From NCBI RefSeq assembly GCF_000210095.1, contig NC_021039.1, positions 774,873 through 829,053 on the forward strand: a DNA stretch of 54,181 bases, read 5' to 3'. A model generated the notes under the pieces. The model had not been told where the DNA came from and did not search any database. It worked only from the letters and a program-made list of their open reading frames with translations. Both the position numbers and the translations under genes were made by a program. The DNA comes from Ruminococcus champanellensis 18P13 = JCM 17042 (lineage in GTDB: Bacteria; Bacillota; Clostridia; Oscillospirales; Ruminococcaceae). Position 1 is the first letter of the stretch. Every line of letters starts with the position of its first letter. Of the stretch, positions 1 to 7,590 are shown piece after piece.

Positions 1-1
1 T

Positions 2-2734
2 AACATCGATGTTGTTACTGTAGATGGCGCAATCATTATCCCGGATGTAACCACTACAACCACTGAGGAAGTAACCACTACAACCACTGCGGCAGCTACT
101 ACTACCACAGCAGCTGAGACCACCACAACCACTGCGGCAGCTACTACTACCACAGCGGTAGCGACTACTACAACCACCGCAGCAGCAACCACAACCTCTG
201 CTCCGGCTGCTACAACAACTGCAGCACCGGTAAGCACCACACTGCCGGATGCAGGTGCAGTAACCTATGTTGTACCTACCGTAACCGCAGCAGCAGGTGA
301 CGAGGTAAGCATGCCTGTACAGGTACTGGGTGATCCCGGCACAGCAGGCGTTGTAATCGATCTGGAATCTGACGCAAGACTGGGTTACGTTGGCTATACA
401 GCAGGCGTATACGCAGGCGGTCAGTGGAACCAGGCAAAGCTGATCTACTCCTGGTCCAGCGGAGAGGGCGAGAACGTAACAGCTGACAATGAGGCTGCAA
501 TGTTCAATGTCACCTTCAAGGTACCGGATGATGCAAAGCCCGGCGATGTATTCCCGATCACCTTCGAGAGTGCAGAGGCAGTAGACACCTTCGGTTCCAA
601 CATCGATGTTGTTACTGTAGACGGTGCAATCATTATCCCGGATGTAACCACTACAACCACAGCGGCTGAGACTACCACAACTACTGCGGCAGCTACTACT
701 ACCACAGCAGCTGAGACCACTACAACTACTGCGGCAGCTACCACTACCACAGCAGCTGAGACTACTACAACCACTGAGGAAGTAACCACTACTACCACAG
801 CGGCTGAGACTACTACAACCACTGAGGAAGTAACCACTACTACCACAGCGGCTGAGACTACTACAACCACTGAGGAAGTAACCACTACTACTACAGCGGC
901 TGAGACTACCACAACTACTGCGGCAACAACTACAACCACTGCTCCGGCAACCACTACTACCACGGCTGAATCCACTACCGTTACAACCGGTCGTGTGAAC
1001 TATCAGATTGCTGAAGTAGAGGCACAGCCTGGTGAGAAGGTTCCGGTACCGGTTTATGTAATCAATGATACTGGTACACTGGGTCTGACCGTTCAGTTCA
1101 CTGCTGACAGCAGACTGAAGTACCAGTCCAACAAGGCCGGAGATGCATACACCGGTATGCCGGTTTGGAACGCAGCATCCTTTACCCTGAACTGGAATTT
1201 GGATGCAGCTGAAACCGCAAAGAGCGGTGCTGTTCTGACCACTCTGACCTATAAGGTTCCGGATGATGCACAGCCCGGCGACAGATTCCCGGTAGAGTTC
1301 GTAGTGGAAAACTGCAGCACTGTTGACGAAAACGGCAACGCACTGACAGTTGGATACTTCAACGGCGCAATCTACATTCCGGATCCGGACGCTACCACAA
1401 CCTCTACCACTGAGGCACCGGTAACAACCACAACAACCACAACAACCCCTGAAGCAGTTACTACAACTGCTCCTGTTACCACTACCTCCGAGACCATTTC
1501 TACTACAATGACAACCGGACGTGTAAACTACCAGATCGCTGAAGTAGAGGCTCAGCCCGGCGAGAAGGTTCCGGTACCGGTTTACGTAGTAAATGACACA
1601 GGCACACTGGGTCTGACCGTTCAGTTCACTGCTGACAGCAGACTGAAGTACCAGTCCAATGCAGCGGGCAATGCATACACCGGCATGCCGGTATGGGATG
1701 CAGCAAGCTACACGCTGAATTGGAGTCTGGATACAGCTGAAACCGCAAAGAGCGGTGCGGTGCTGACCACCCTGACTTATAAGGTTCCGGATGATGCACA
1801 GCCCGGCGACAGATTCCCGGTAGAGTTCGTAGTGGAAAACTGCAGCACTGTTGACGAAAACGGCAACGCACTGACTGTTGGATACTTCAACGGCGCAATC
1901 TACATTCCGGATCCGGATGCTACCACAACCTCTACCACTGAGGCTCTGGTAACAACCACAACCACAACCACCACTACTGCGGCAGAGACCACTGTAACAA
2001 GCAGTGAAGTAACCACAGTTTCTACCACAGAAACTACTGTAACAAGCAGTGAGGCGAGCGGCTCTGAGACCACCACTGAAACCAGTGTATCCCAGTCCTT
2101 CTCCTTCACAGAGCCTACGAGAGTATGCTACTGGTCTCACGACAACAGACCCTTCGATCTGGAAGGTCTGAAGGTAATTCTCCAGGAAACAATCTTCATC
2201 ATCCATGAGGACGGCACCGTTGTTGAAGCTGAGGAACAGCCTGCAGCAGTGGATATCACTGAGCAGTGCATGACCATCTTCTGCAACGACAAGCAGGTTG
2301 CTACTCCTGAGGATACCTACGAGACGCAGATTTACAAGTACATGCTTGAGTTTGCTTACGAAGGTAATCCGGATGTAATCGTTGGCACACATCAGGTACT
2401 CATTGGCGTAAAGGGTGATACAAACCTGAGTGGCGATGTAACCGTTGCGGATGCAGTTGAGATCCTGATGTATCGTGCAGACATGATGGCAAATCCGAAC
2501 AATCCGACTTATGTATTTAACGAGGATCCGGATCTCCACAAGCTTGGCTACTTCTTGGGCAACGTTGATTGCATCAAGGAGGGCGATGACCTCAATGTAG
2601 CGGATGCGGTTAATATCCTGATGTTCCGTGCTGAAGTTCTTGCAAACGGCTCGGCAACATGGGAGCAGATTGTCGGCTATGACCTGATTGATCCTTCCGA
2701 TGAATCCACATTCAGAACCATTGAGAAGCTCTGA
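2..2734 (+). CDS. Cellulosome scaffoldin, 3' part (ScaB-like: cohesins, X-module, dockerin)
   Basis: The frame is open from base 2, so the gene starts upstream of the window. Order seen: last residues of a cohesin (to about 50), Thr-rich linker, cohesin A (about 250-650), linker, cohesin B (985-1386), linker, cohesin C (about 1510-1914), linker, an X-like module (about 2100-2410) and a C-terminal dockerin (about 2413-2680). Cohesin A differs clearly in sequence from B and C, which are near copies of each other. The first dockerin loop reads GDTNLSGDVTVADAV; the second repeat follows an insertion of roughly 30 residues. Scaffoldins of this type carry enzymes or a second scaffoldin on their cohesins and attach through X-dockerin to a cell-wall-anchored cohesin. 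The cohesin mix plus X-dockerin resembles ScaB of R. flavefaciens (family knowledge); the exact name is inference. A strong terminator follows. Confidence 0.93.
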   Translation, partial: NIDVVTVDGAIIIPDVTTTTTEEVTTTTTAAATTTTAAETTTTTAAATTTTAVATTTTTAAATTTSAPAATTTAAPVSTTLPDAGAVTYVVPTVTAAAGDEVSMPVQVLGDPGTAGVVIDLESDARLGYVGYTAGVYAGGQWNQAKLIYSWSSGEGENVTADNEAAMFNVTFKVPDDAKPGDVFPITFESAEAVDTFGSNIDVVTVDGAIIIPDVTTTTTAAETTTTTAAATTTTAAETTTTTAAATTTTAAETTTTTEEVTTTTTAAETTTTTEEVTTTTTAAETTTTTEEVTTTTTAAETTTTTAATTTTTAPATTTTTAESTTVTTGRVNYQIAEVEAQPGEKVPVPVYVINDTGTLGLTVQFTADSRLKYQSNKAGDAYTGMPVWNAASFTLNWNLDAAETAKSGAVLTTLTYKVPDDAQPGDRFPVEFVVENCSTVDENGNALTVGYFNGAIYIPDPDATTTSTTEAPVTTTTTTTTPEAVTTTAPVTTTSETISTTMTTGRVNYQIAEVEAQPGEKVPVPVYVVNDTGTLGLTVQFTADSRLKYQSNAAGNAYTGMPVWDAASYTLNWSLDTAETAKSGAVLTTLTYKVPDDAQPGDRFPVEFVVENCSTVDENGNALTVGYFNGAIYIPDPDATTTSTTEALVTTTTTTTTTAAETTVTSSEVTTVSTTETTVTSSEASGSETTTETSVSQSFSFTEPTRVCYWSHDNRPFDLEGLKVILQETIFIIHEDGTVVEAEEQPAAVDITEQCMTIFCNDKQVATPEDTYETQIYKYMLEFAYEGNPDVIVGTHQVLIGVKGDTNLSGDVTVADAVEILMYRADMMANPNNPTYVFNEDPDLHKLGYFLGNVDCIKEGDDLNVADAVNILMFRAEVLANGSATWEQIVGYDLIDPSDESTFRTIEKL

Positions 2735-2772
2735 TCTCAAAATGAAGCGCTGCTGCTGATGCAGCACGCAGT

Positions 2773-2806
2773 AAACAAGGCGAACCGGAAACGGTTCGCC
2801 TTGTTT
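2773..2806 (+). terminator. Terminator of the scaffoldin gene
   Basis: A perfect 15-bp stem (2773-2787 with 2792-2806) closes a GAAA tetraloop; the descending arm ends in TTGTTT followed by CATTTTA. It lies 39 bases after the scaffoldin stop codon. Confidence 0.85.
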
Positions 2807-2869
2807 CATTTTATGCAGGGCCTTTTGCCAAGGTCTATTCTGCCGGAGCAGCTTCATGATGTTGATGCT

Positions 2870-2905
2870 AAAAAAGTCCGTGAGCGAATTCGCTCACGGA
2901 CTTTT
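2870..2905 (-). terminator. Terminator of the nadB-nadC-SGNH-AEC operon
   Basis: A perfect 15-bp stem (2872-2886 with 2891-2905) with an AATT loop. Read on the minus strand it ends in a T run, 17 bases after the stop of the AEC transporter gene. Confidence 0.85.
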
Positions 2906-2921
2906 GCTATATGGGATTGCA

Positions 2922-3863
2922 TCAGACATACCCGAAGGTGCGCAGTACAAAGATAATGCCTGTGACGGTGACGGCGGAAAGCATGGTTGTCAGTACCACG
3001 ATGCTGCCTGCCATGGAGACATTGTTGTGCATGCCCCGTGCCATAATATAGCCGGAAACCGTTGCCGGGGCGCCCAGCATAATGAGGATCGCAATCAGGG
3101 ACTCGTCCCGGAATCCCAGGAGTACTGCAATGGGCAGGAAAATCGCCGGCTGAATCAATAGCTTGATGGCGGTTGCAAGGAGTACAGGGATCCGTTGGGC
3201 GGATGCCTTTTGCAGATCAAAGTCGGCTCCAACCATCAGCAGCGCCAGGGGAGAAGTGATCATTGAAAGATTGTTCAGAGATTTCTGCACCAGTGCCGGG
3301 AACTGCACGTGCAGCAGCGCAAAGGGAATGCCTGCCAGGATCCCAAGGATCAGAGGGTTGGTCAGAACCTCCAGGCATACCTTTTTGATCTGTCCCTGGG
3401 GTGGACGCTCCGAACTGTACATGGTCAGCAGAATCACAGAGCCGATGTTGTAGATGGGCACAATTGCGATCATCATCAGAGGAACCATGCCTGCACGGCC
3501 GTACATGTTTTCCGCAAATGCCACTCCAAGGATTCCGGCACTGCCCCGGATGGCGCCTTGTACAAAGCTGCCGATGCTTGCTCTGTCCTTGTAGAACAGC
3601 GCTGCCAGAATCCATACCGCCGCAAAGCATGCCAGGGTGGCGGATACGCAGAACAGAAAGAATTTCATGCTGAAGGTGGCGGACAGATCTGTTTCCGCCA
3701 CGTCGCAAAACAGCATGACCGGAAGCAGCACCCGGAACACCAGCCGATTGTTGGCGTCCTGGAAGTCCTTCCGGATGATACCGATTTTCTTGAGGAACCA
3801 GCCCACAAAGATGACGAAGAACACCGGCATCGTTGCGTTCAGGCTGAATTCCAGGTTGCTCAC
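2922..3863 (-). CDS. AEC-family transporter (auxin efflux carrier type)
   Basis: A 313-residue, strongly hydrophobic protein with about ten predicted membrane segments and the two-halves layout of the AEC family (malonate and auxin carrier type permeases). Near the C-terminus is the conserved small-residue stretch MLGAPATVSGYIMARG. It probably exports or imports a small organic anion; the substrate cannot be read from sequence. The start is GTG at 3863, separated by one base from the stop of the upstream SGNH gene, so the two are translationally coupled in the nadB-nadC operon, and a terminator follows at 2870-2905. Confidence 0.85.
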   Translation of the reverse strand: MSNLEFSLNATMPVFFVIFVGWFLKKIGIIRKDFQDANNRLVFRVLLPVMLFCDVAETDLSATFSMKFFLFCVSATLACFAAVWILAALFYKDRASIGSFVQGAIRGSAGILGVAFAENMYGRAGMVPLMMIAIVPIYNIGSVILLTMYSSERPPQGQIKKVCLEVLTNPLILGILAGIPFALLHVQFPALVQKSLNNLSMITSPLALLMVGADFDLQKASAQRIPVLLATAIKLLIQPAIFLPIAVLLGFRDESLIAILIMLGAPATVSGYIMARGMHNNVSMAGSIVVLTTMLSAVTVTGIIFVLRTFGYV

Positions 3864-3864
3864 G

Positions 3865-5112
3865 TCAGCTTACCAGCAAGCCCAAAACGGTAAACTGCGT
3901 CAGATCTGTGCCCTCAAGCTGCTTGATGGTTACCGTATGGGTGGATGGCGTGTCAGAGGTGTAAACCTGCTGCGCCTGTGCGTAATTGCCCCAACCGCCG
4001 GTAAAATCGCCGTCCAGCACCTGGATCAGCCGGTCATCCACATAGACGCAGTACTGACCGCTTTTGCCGTCCACGGTCTTATAGTACAGCACGCCGATGT
4101 TGCTGCCGGTAACTTCAAAGGTCAGCTCGCCGCCTTCCTTCGTGGTCCAGTCGTTGGGGAATTGATTGGAAACCTCCGCCTGCTCAAAGCCCTGCATGGT
4201 CTTGGGGGTTAGTGTCTTGCTGTCCAGCAGTTGTCCCTTGGCGTACAGATCCTTTGTGACCGGGGTAGCTGTGAAGGTCAGGTCAGAGGTATCGATCTGA
4301 TCCAGCTTTGCGTAAACCGAGTTGAAATAGCTCCACAGCAGCTCGCCGATGATGCCGTGTCCCACGGAGTTGGGGTGGATATTGTCCGGGGAAATGTCCT
4401 TCCAGGTGAACTTGCCGGCTTCAATCTCCGGCAGCACCGCATTTTTATAGCTGATCATGGGCAGGTTATATGCCGAGCCAATCTGCATATGGGTGTCCTG
4501 AAGGCTGGTGCCGTCCTCCTGGGTGGTGAACAGCAGGATCACTGCCGGATGGTTCTCTGCCTGCAAAATCTTCCGCACCAGGCTGTCGTAGGTTTGCAGA
4601 TTCAGTGCCGCATCCGTATCGTTTACGGAAAATTCCACGATCACCACATCCGGCTTCTTGCTCAGCAGGTCTGCATCCACCCGGTGTACCCCGATGTAGG
4701 AATCCGTAGCGCCAATGCCTGCATTGACAAAGTCTAGCTGCGCCTTGGGGAATGCCTTTGCCCACCACTGGAGCGCCCGGTTTGCATACCGCTCGTCAGT
4801 GGTGGAGGCGGCAGTACCCTGGGTAATGGAGCCGCCGATGGTACCGATGGTGATCTTCTCACCTGCCTGCGCCCGCTTCATGGCATCCGCCAACCGGGCG
4901 GTATTACCCGGATTGACCACTGCACGCCGGATCATATCCTCCGTGGTGTGCCCCAGATTCAGGGTGGGCAGATTCAGGGAGGGATCCGCCATGCTCCAAG
5001 TGCTCTGGGATGAACTGTCCTGCATCTGAGAATCCTCCTTTTTGCCGCAGCCGGCAGCGCTCAGCAGCAGCATACCCGCTGTCAGCAGTGCGATTTGTCT
5101 GAACGGCTTCAT
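3865..5112 (-). CDS. SGNH/GDSL-family hydrolase lipoprotein
   Basis: About 415 residues from ATG at 5112. The N-terminus is a lipoprotein signal with lipobox LSAAGC (Cys22), so the protein is probably anchored to the outer face of the membrane. The SGNH blocks are visible: GGSITQG with nucleophile Ser95, NAGIGATDS, FSVND with Asn164, and SPDNIHPN with Asp243 and His246. The C-terminal 130 residues look like a beta-sandwich accessory domain. Such enzymes remove acetyl or other ester groups from cell-wall or plant polysaccharides; the substrate is unknown. An alternative GTG start at 5124 overlaps the nadC stop by four bases. It sits between nadC and the AEC transporter in one operon. Confidence 0.85.
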   Translation of the reverse strand: MKPFRQIALLTAGMLLLSAAGCGKKEDSQMQDSSSQSTWSMADPSLNLPTLNLGHTTEDMIRRAVVNPGNTARLADAMKRAQAGEKITIGTIGGSITQGTAASTTDERYANRALQWWAKAFPKAQLDFVNAGIGATDSYIGVHRVDADLLSKKPDVVIVEFSVNDTDAALNLQTYDSLVRKILQAENHPAVILLFTTQEDGTSLQDTHMQIGSAYNLPMISYKNAVLPEIEAGKFTWKDISPDNIHPNSVGHGIIGELLWSYFNSVYAKLDQIDTSDLTFTATPVTKDLYAKGQLLDSKTLTPKTMQGFEQAEVSNQFPNDWTTKEGGELTFEVTGSNIGVLYYKTVDGKSGQYCVYVDDRLIQVLDGDFTGGWGNYAQAQQVYTSDTPSTHTVTIKQLEGTDLTQFTVLGLLVS

Positions 5113-5120
5113 AACGCACC

Positions 5121-5966
5121 TCACTTAGCTTGTTTGATCCGCATGGAGATGTCAAAGCATTTCACGCTGTGGGTCAGAGCCCCCAGGGAAATAATATCCA
5201 CGCCGGTTTCTGCAATGGGGCGGATGGTTTCGGCGGTCACGTTGCCGGATGCTTCCAGCAGGGCACGCCCTGCGTTGATCTGCACCGCCGCTGCCATATC
5301 CTCGCAGGACATATTGTCCAGCATGATAATCTCACAGCCTGCATCCAGAGCCTCCTGCAGCTCCTCCAGGTTCCGCACCTCCACCTCGATTTTGACCATA
5401 TGCCCAATCTTATCCCGTAGAGCAGCCACCGCAGGGGTGATGCCGCCGTAGGCGTCCAGGTGGTTGTCCTTGAGCATGGCACCGTCGGACAGGTTGAACC
5501 GGTGGTTTCTGCCGCCGCCTACCACCACTGCATACTTCTGCAGCGCACGCATGCCGGGCAGGGTCTTCCGGGTGTCGGTGATCCGGGCACGGGTGCCTTC
5601 CACCAGATGGACGCACCGGTTGGTGGCGGTGGCGATGCCGGACATATGCTGCAATAGATTCAGCGCCGTGCGCTCTCCCTTCAGCAGGGTCTTGGTGCTG
5701 CCGGTCATGGTTGCGAGGATGTCGCCTTTACACACCTTGTCTCCATCGTGAAACAGTGCCCTGGTCTCCACATTGCCCCCTGCCAGGTCAAAGACCCGCA
5801 GCGCCACGTCCATGCCGCACAGCACGCCCTCGTCCTTGGCGATATAGTACGCCTCGCTGGTGTGGGAATCCGGCATCAGGGTGTCCGTGGTGATGTCCAC
5901 ATAGGTAATGTCCTCCGCAAGGGCTCTGCGGATCAGATCGTCAATATAATTCTGGGGCAGATTCAT
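5121..5966 (-). CDS. nadC: Nicotinate-nucleotide diphosphorylase (quinolinate phosphoribosyltransferase)
   Basis: A full-length NadC of 281 residues. It converts quinolinate and PRPP to nicotinate mononucleotide in de novo NAD synthesis. Hallmarks are the RITDTRKTLPGMRALQKYAV block, the GGGRNHRFNLSDGAMLKDNH substrate-binding segment, KIEVEVRNLEE and LDNMS, with the late GVDIISLGALTHS loop. An AAAGGAG site lies 8 bases before ATG. It follows nadB by 17 bases and precedes the SGNH lipoprotein gene. Confidence 0.97.
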   Translation of the reverse strand: MNLPQNYIDDLIRRALAEDITYVDITTDTLMPDSHTSEAYYIAKDEGVLCGMDVALRVFDLAGGNVETRALFHDGDKVCKGDILATMTGSTKTLLKGERTALNLLQHMSGIATATNRCVHLVEGTRARITDTRKTLPGMRALQKYAVVVGGGRNHRFNLSDGAMLKDNHLDAYGGITPAVAALRDKIGHMVKIEVEVRNLEELQEALDAGCEIIMLDNMSCEDMAAAVQINAGRALLEASGNVTAETIRPIAETGVDIISLGALTHSVKCFDISMRIKQAK

Positions 5967-5983
5967 AGGGATCGCTCCTTTCG

Positions 5984-7435
5984 TCAGATGACTTCCTTGA
6001 GTATCAGATATGCCACAGTGGCAAGGGATTTTGCTTCAATGTAATCGGCGTTGATCCGGTAGTTGCCCTCCAGCAGCATCTGCCGGATCCGGGCAACCCG
6101 TTCAAAGCCTGCTGCGGCAGCCTCCCTGTCCGGAATGACAAAGTAGCTGTGCTGCATAATATGCCGGATCTCCGTGCGCAGACCCTGGGGAATGGGGGGC
6201 GCATCCGGGTCATGGGGGAAGCTGTGCTCCTCAAAGGTATCCGGCACTTCGGACAGGTGCTTGGCAATGTCCATTGCCGCATGTCGGGAGAATACCAGTG
6301 CCTCCAGCAGGGAATTGCTTGCCAGCCGGTTGTTGCCGTGTACCCCGGTGTGGGAGCATTCTCCCGCAGCGTACAGCCGATCCAGGGCGGTACGGGAATC
6401 TGCATTCACGTCGATGCCTCCCATCAGATAATGCTGACAGGGGAAGATCGGAATCCGGTCAGTGGTCAGATCATAGCCCTGCTTGAGCAGGTTTTCGTAG
6501 ATCATGGGGAACCGGTGCTTCAAAAATTCCGGATCCTTGTGACTGATATCCAGATAGAACTCCTGGGAATCCTGTCGGCGGCTTTCCAGAATGATGGCGT
6601 GGGATACCACATCCCGTGGTGCCAGCTCCAGCCGGTCATCGTACCGCTGCATGAACCGCTCCCCCGCAGCATTCAGCAGGTATGCCCCCTCGCCCCGCAC
6701 CGCTTCGGAAATCAGGAAGCATTCCCGGGTGTGCCGGTTGTTGAAGGCGGTGGGGTGGAACTGCACCAGGCTCAGATTCTTGATAGGAGCTCCCAGCTCA
6801 TAGGCAAAGGTGATGCCGTCCCCAGTGGCAATGGCGGAATTGGTAGTGAATTCGTACACTCTGCCGATGCCGCCGGTGGCAAGCAGCAGGAAGTGACTGT
6901 GGAAGGCGGTGTAGGTGCCTTCGTGGAGGGTATCCACAGAAAAGCCTGTTCCGGTTTTTGCTACGCCGCACAAAAGTGTGTTTTCCAGGATCTCTACATT
7001 GGGCAGCGTCCGTACAGTCTGCAAAAGCTTGGATACGATCTCAAAGCCTGTCGCATCCTTATGGTGGAAGATCCGGTGCTTGCTGTGCCCCCCTTCCAGG
7101 GTGCGGTGGAGGGAACCGTCCGGATTCCGGTCAAACTCCACCCCCAGGTCGATGATCCTGCCGATATCCTGGGCGGCTTCGTTCACCAGGATGGACAGGG
7201 TCTCTGTGTTGTTCTTGAATCCGCCTGCAACGAGGGTATCCTGCTTGTGCAGCTGTACATCATCCTCCGGGGAGTCGTAGACACCGGCGATGCCCCCCTG
7301 AGCCAGGGCGGAGTTGCACAGGGTCAGCTCCCGTTTACAGATCAGAAGCACCCGCAGGGATGCAGGGAGGTTGAGAGCAGCGTACAGACCGGCAGCGCCG
7401 CCTCCGGCAATGATGACGTCATAGTGATTAGTCAT
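5984..7435 (-). CDS. nadB: L-aspartate oxidase
   Basis: A 483-residue FAD enzyme that oxidises L-aspartate to iminoaspartate, the first step of de novo NAD synthesis. The N-terminal dinucleotide fold is DVIIAGGGAAGLYAALN; the SALAQGGIAGV block, HTRECFLISEAVRGEGA and the MGGIDVNADSRT / RLYAAGECSHTGVHGNNRLA segments are typical of NadB. It is first in the operon, with a good promoter at 7474-7502. The usual partner nadA (quinolinate synthase) is not adjacent and not in the window, although nadE lies 32 kb away. Confidence 0.96.
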   Translation of the reverse strand: MTNHYDVIIAGGGAAGLYAALNLPASLRVLLICKRELTLCNSALAQGGIAGVYDSPEDDVQLHKQDTLVAGGFKNNTETLSILVNEAAQDIGRIIDLGVEFDRNPDGSLHRTLEGGHSKHRIFHHKDATGFEIVSKLLQTVRTLPNVEILENTLLCGVAKTGTGFSVDTLHEGTYTAFHSHFLLLATGGIGRVYEFTTNSAIATGDGITFAYELGAPIKNLSLVQFHPTAFNNRHTRECFLISEAVRGEGAYLLNAAGERFMQRYDDRLELAPRDVVSHAIILESRRQDSQEFYLDISHKDPEFLKHRFPMIYENLLKQGYDLTTDRIPIFPCQHYLMGGIDVNADSRTALDRLYAAGECSHTGVHGNNRLASNSLLEALVFSRHAAMDIAKHLSEVPDTFEEHSFPHDPDAPPIPQGLRTEIRHIMQHSYFVIPDREAAAAGFERVARIRQMLLEGNYRINADYIEAKSLATVAYLILKEVI

Positions 7436-7473
7436 AACAATCCCATACTTTCTTCATAAAGATATATAAGTCT

Positions 7474-7502
7474 ATTGTATCATATTTTCTGCGACTTGTC
7501 AT
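7474..7502 (-). promoter_or_regulatory. Promoter of the nadB operon
   Basis: On the minus strand ATGACA (-35) and TACAAT (-10) are separated by 17 bases, and a TGA immediately before the -10 gives an extended -10. It ends 39 bases before the nadB start. Confidence 0.75.
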
Positions 7503-7560
7503 TGGGTAATCCGACAAAATTCATCCCCCCTGCCCGGAATCCTTTGCCCTTTCCCCATAG

Positions 7561-7590
7561 AAAAAGAGGCATAGCACCGGGCTATGCCTC
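7561..7590 (-). terminator. Terminator overlapping the histidine kinase stop codon
   Basis: AGGCATAGC (7567-7575) pairs with GCTATGCCT (7581-7589), followed on the minus strand by a T run at 7565-7561. The stop codon TAG at 7582-7584 lies inside the stem. Confidence 0.8.

Noticed and set aside
50-960. Repeats in the Thr-rich linkers considered as a CRISPR array
   Set aside because: Repeats are codon-periodic, without unique spacers, and lie in an open coding frame.
445-975. Antisense frame giving long Val runs in the scaffoldin linkers
   Set aside because: It is the complement of Thr codons (ACC/ACT giving GGT/AGT). The sense strand codes for the Thr-rich linker of a recognised scaffoldin.
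2759-3161. Small plus-strand frames across the scaffoldin terminator and the AEC 3' end
   Set aside because: They run through two perfect terminators and antisense to a conserved transporter gene.
6149-7459. Long plus-strand frame opposite nadB
   Set aside because: nadB on the minus strand has all family motifs and a promoter. The opposite frame has no recognisable domain.
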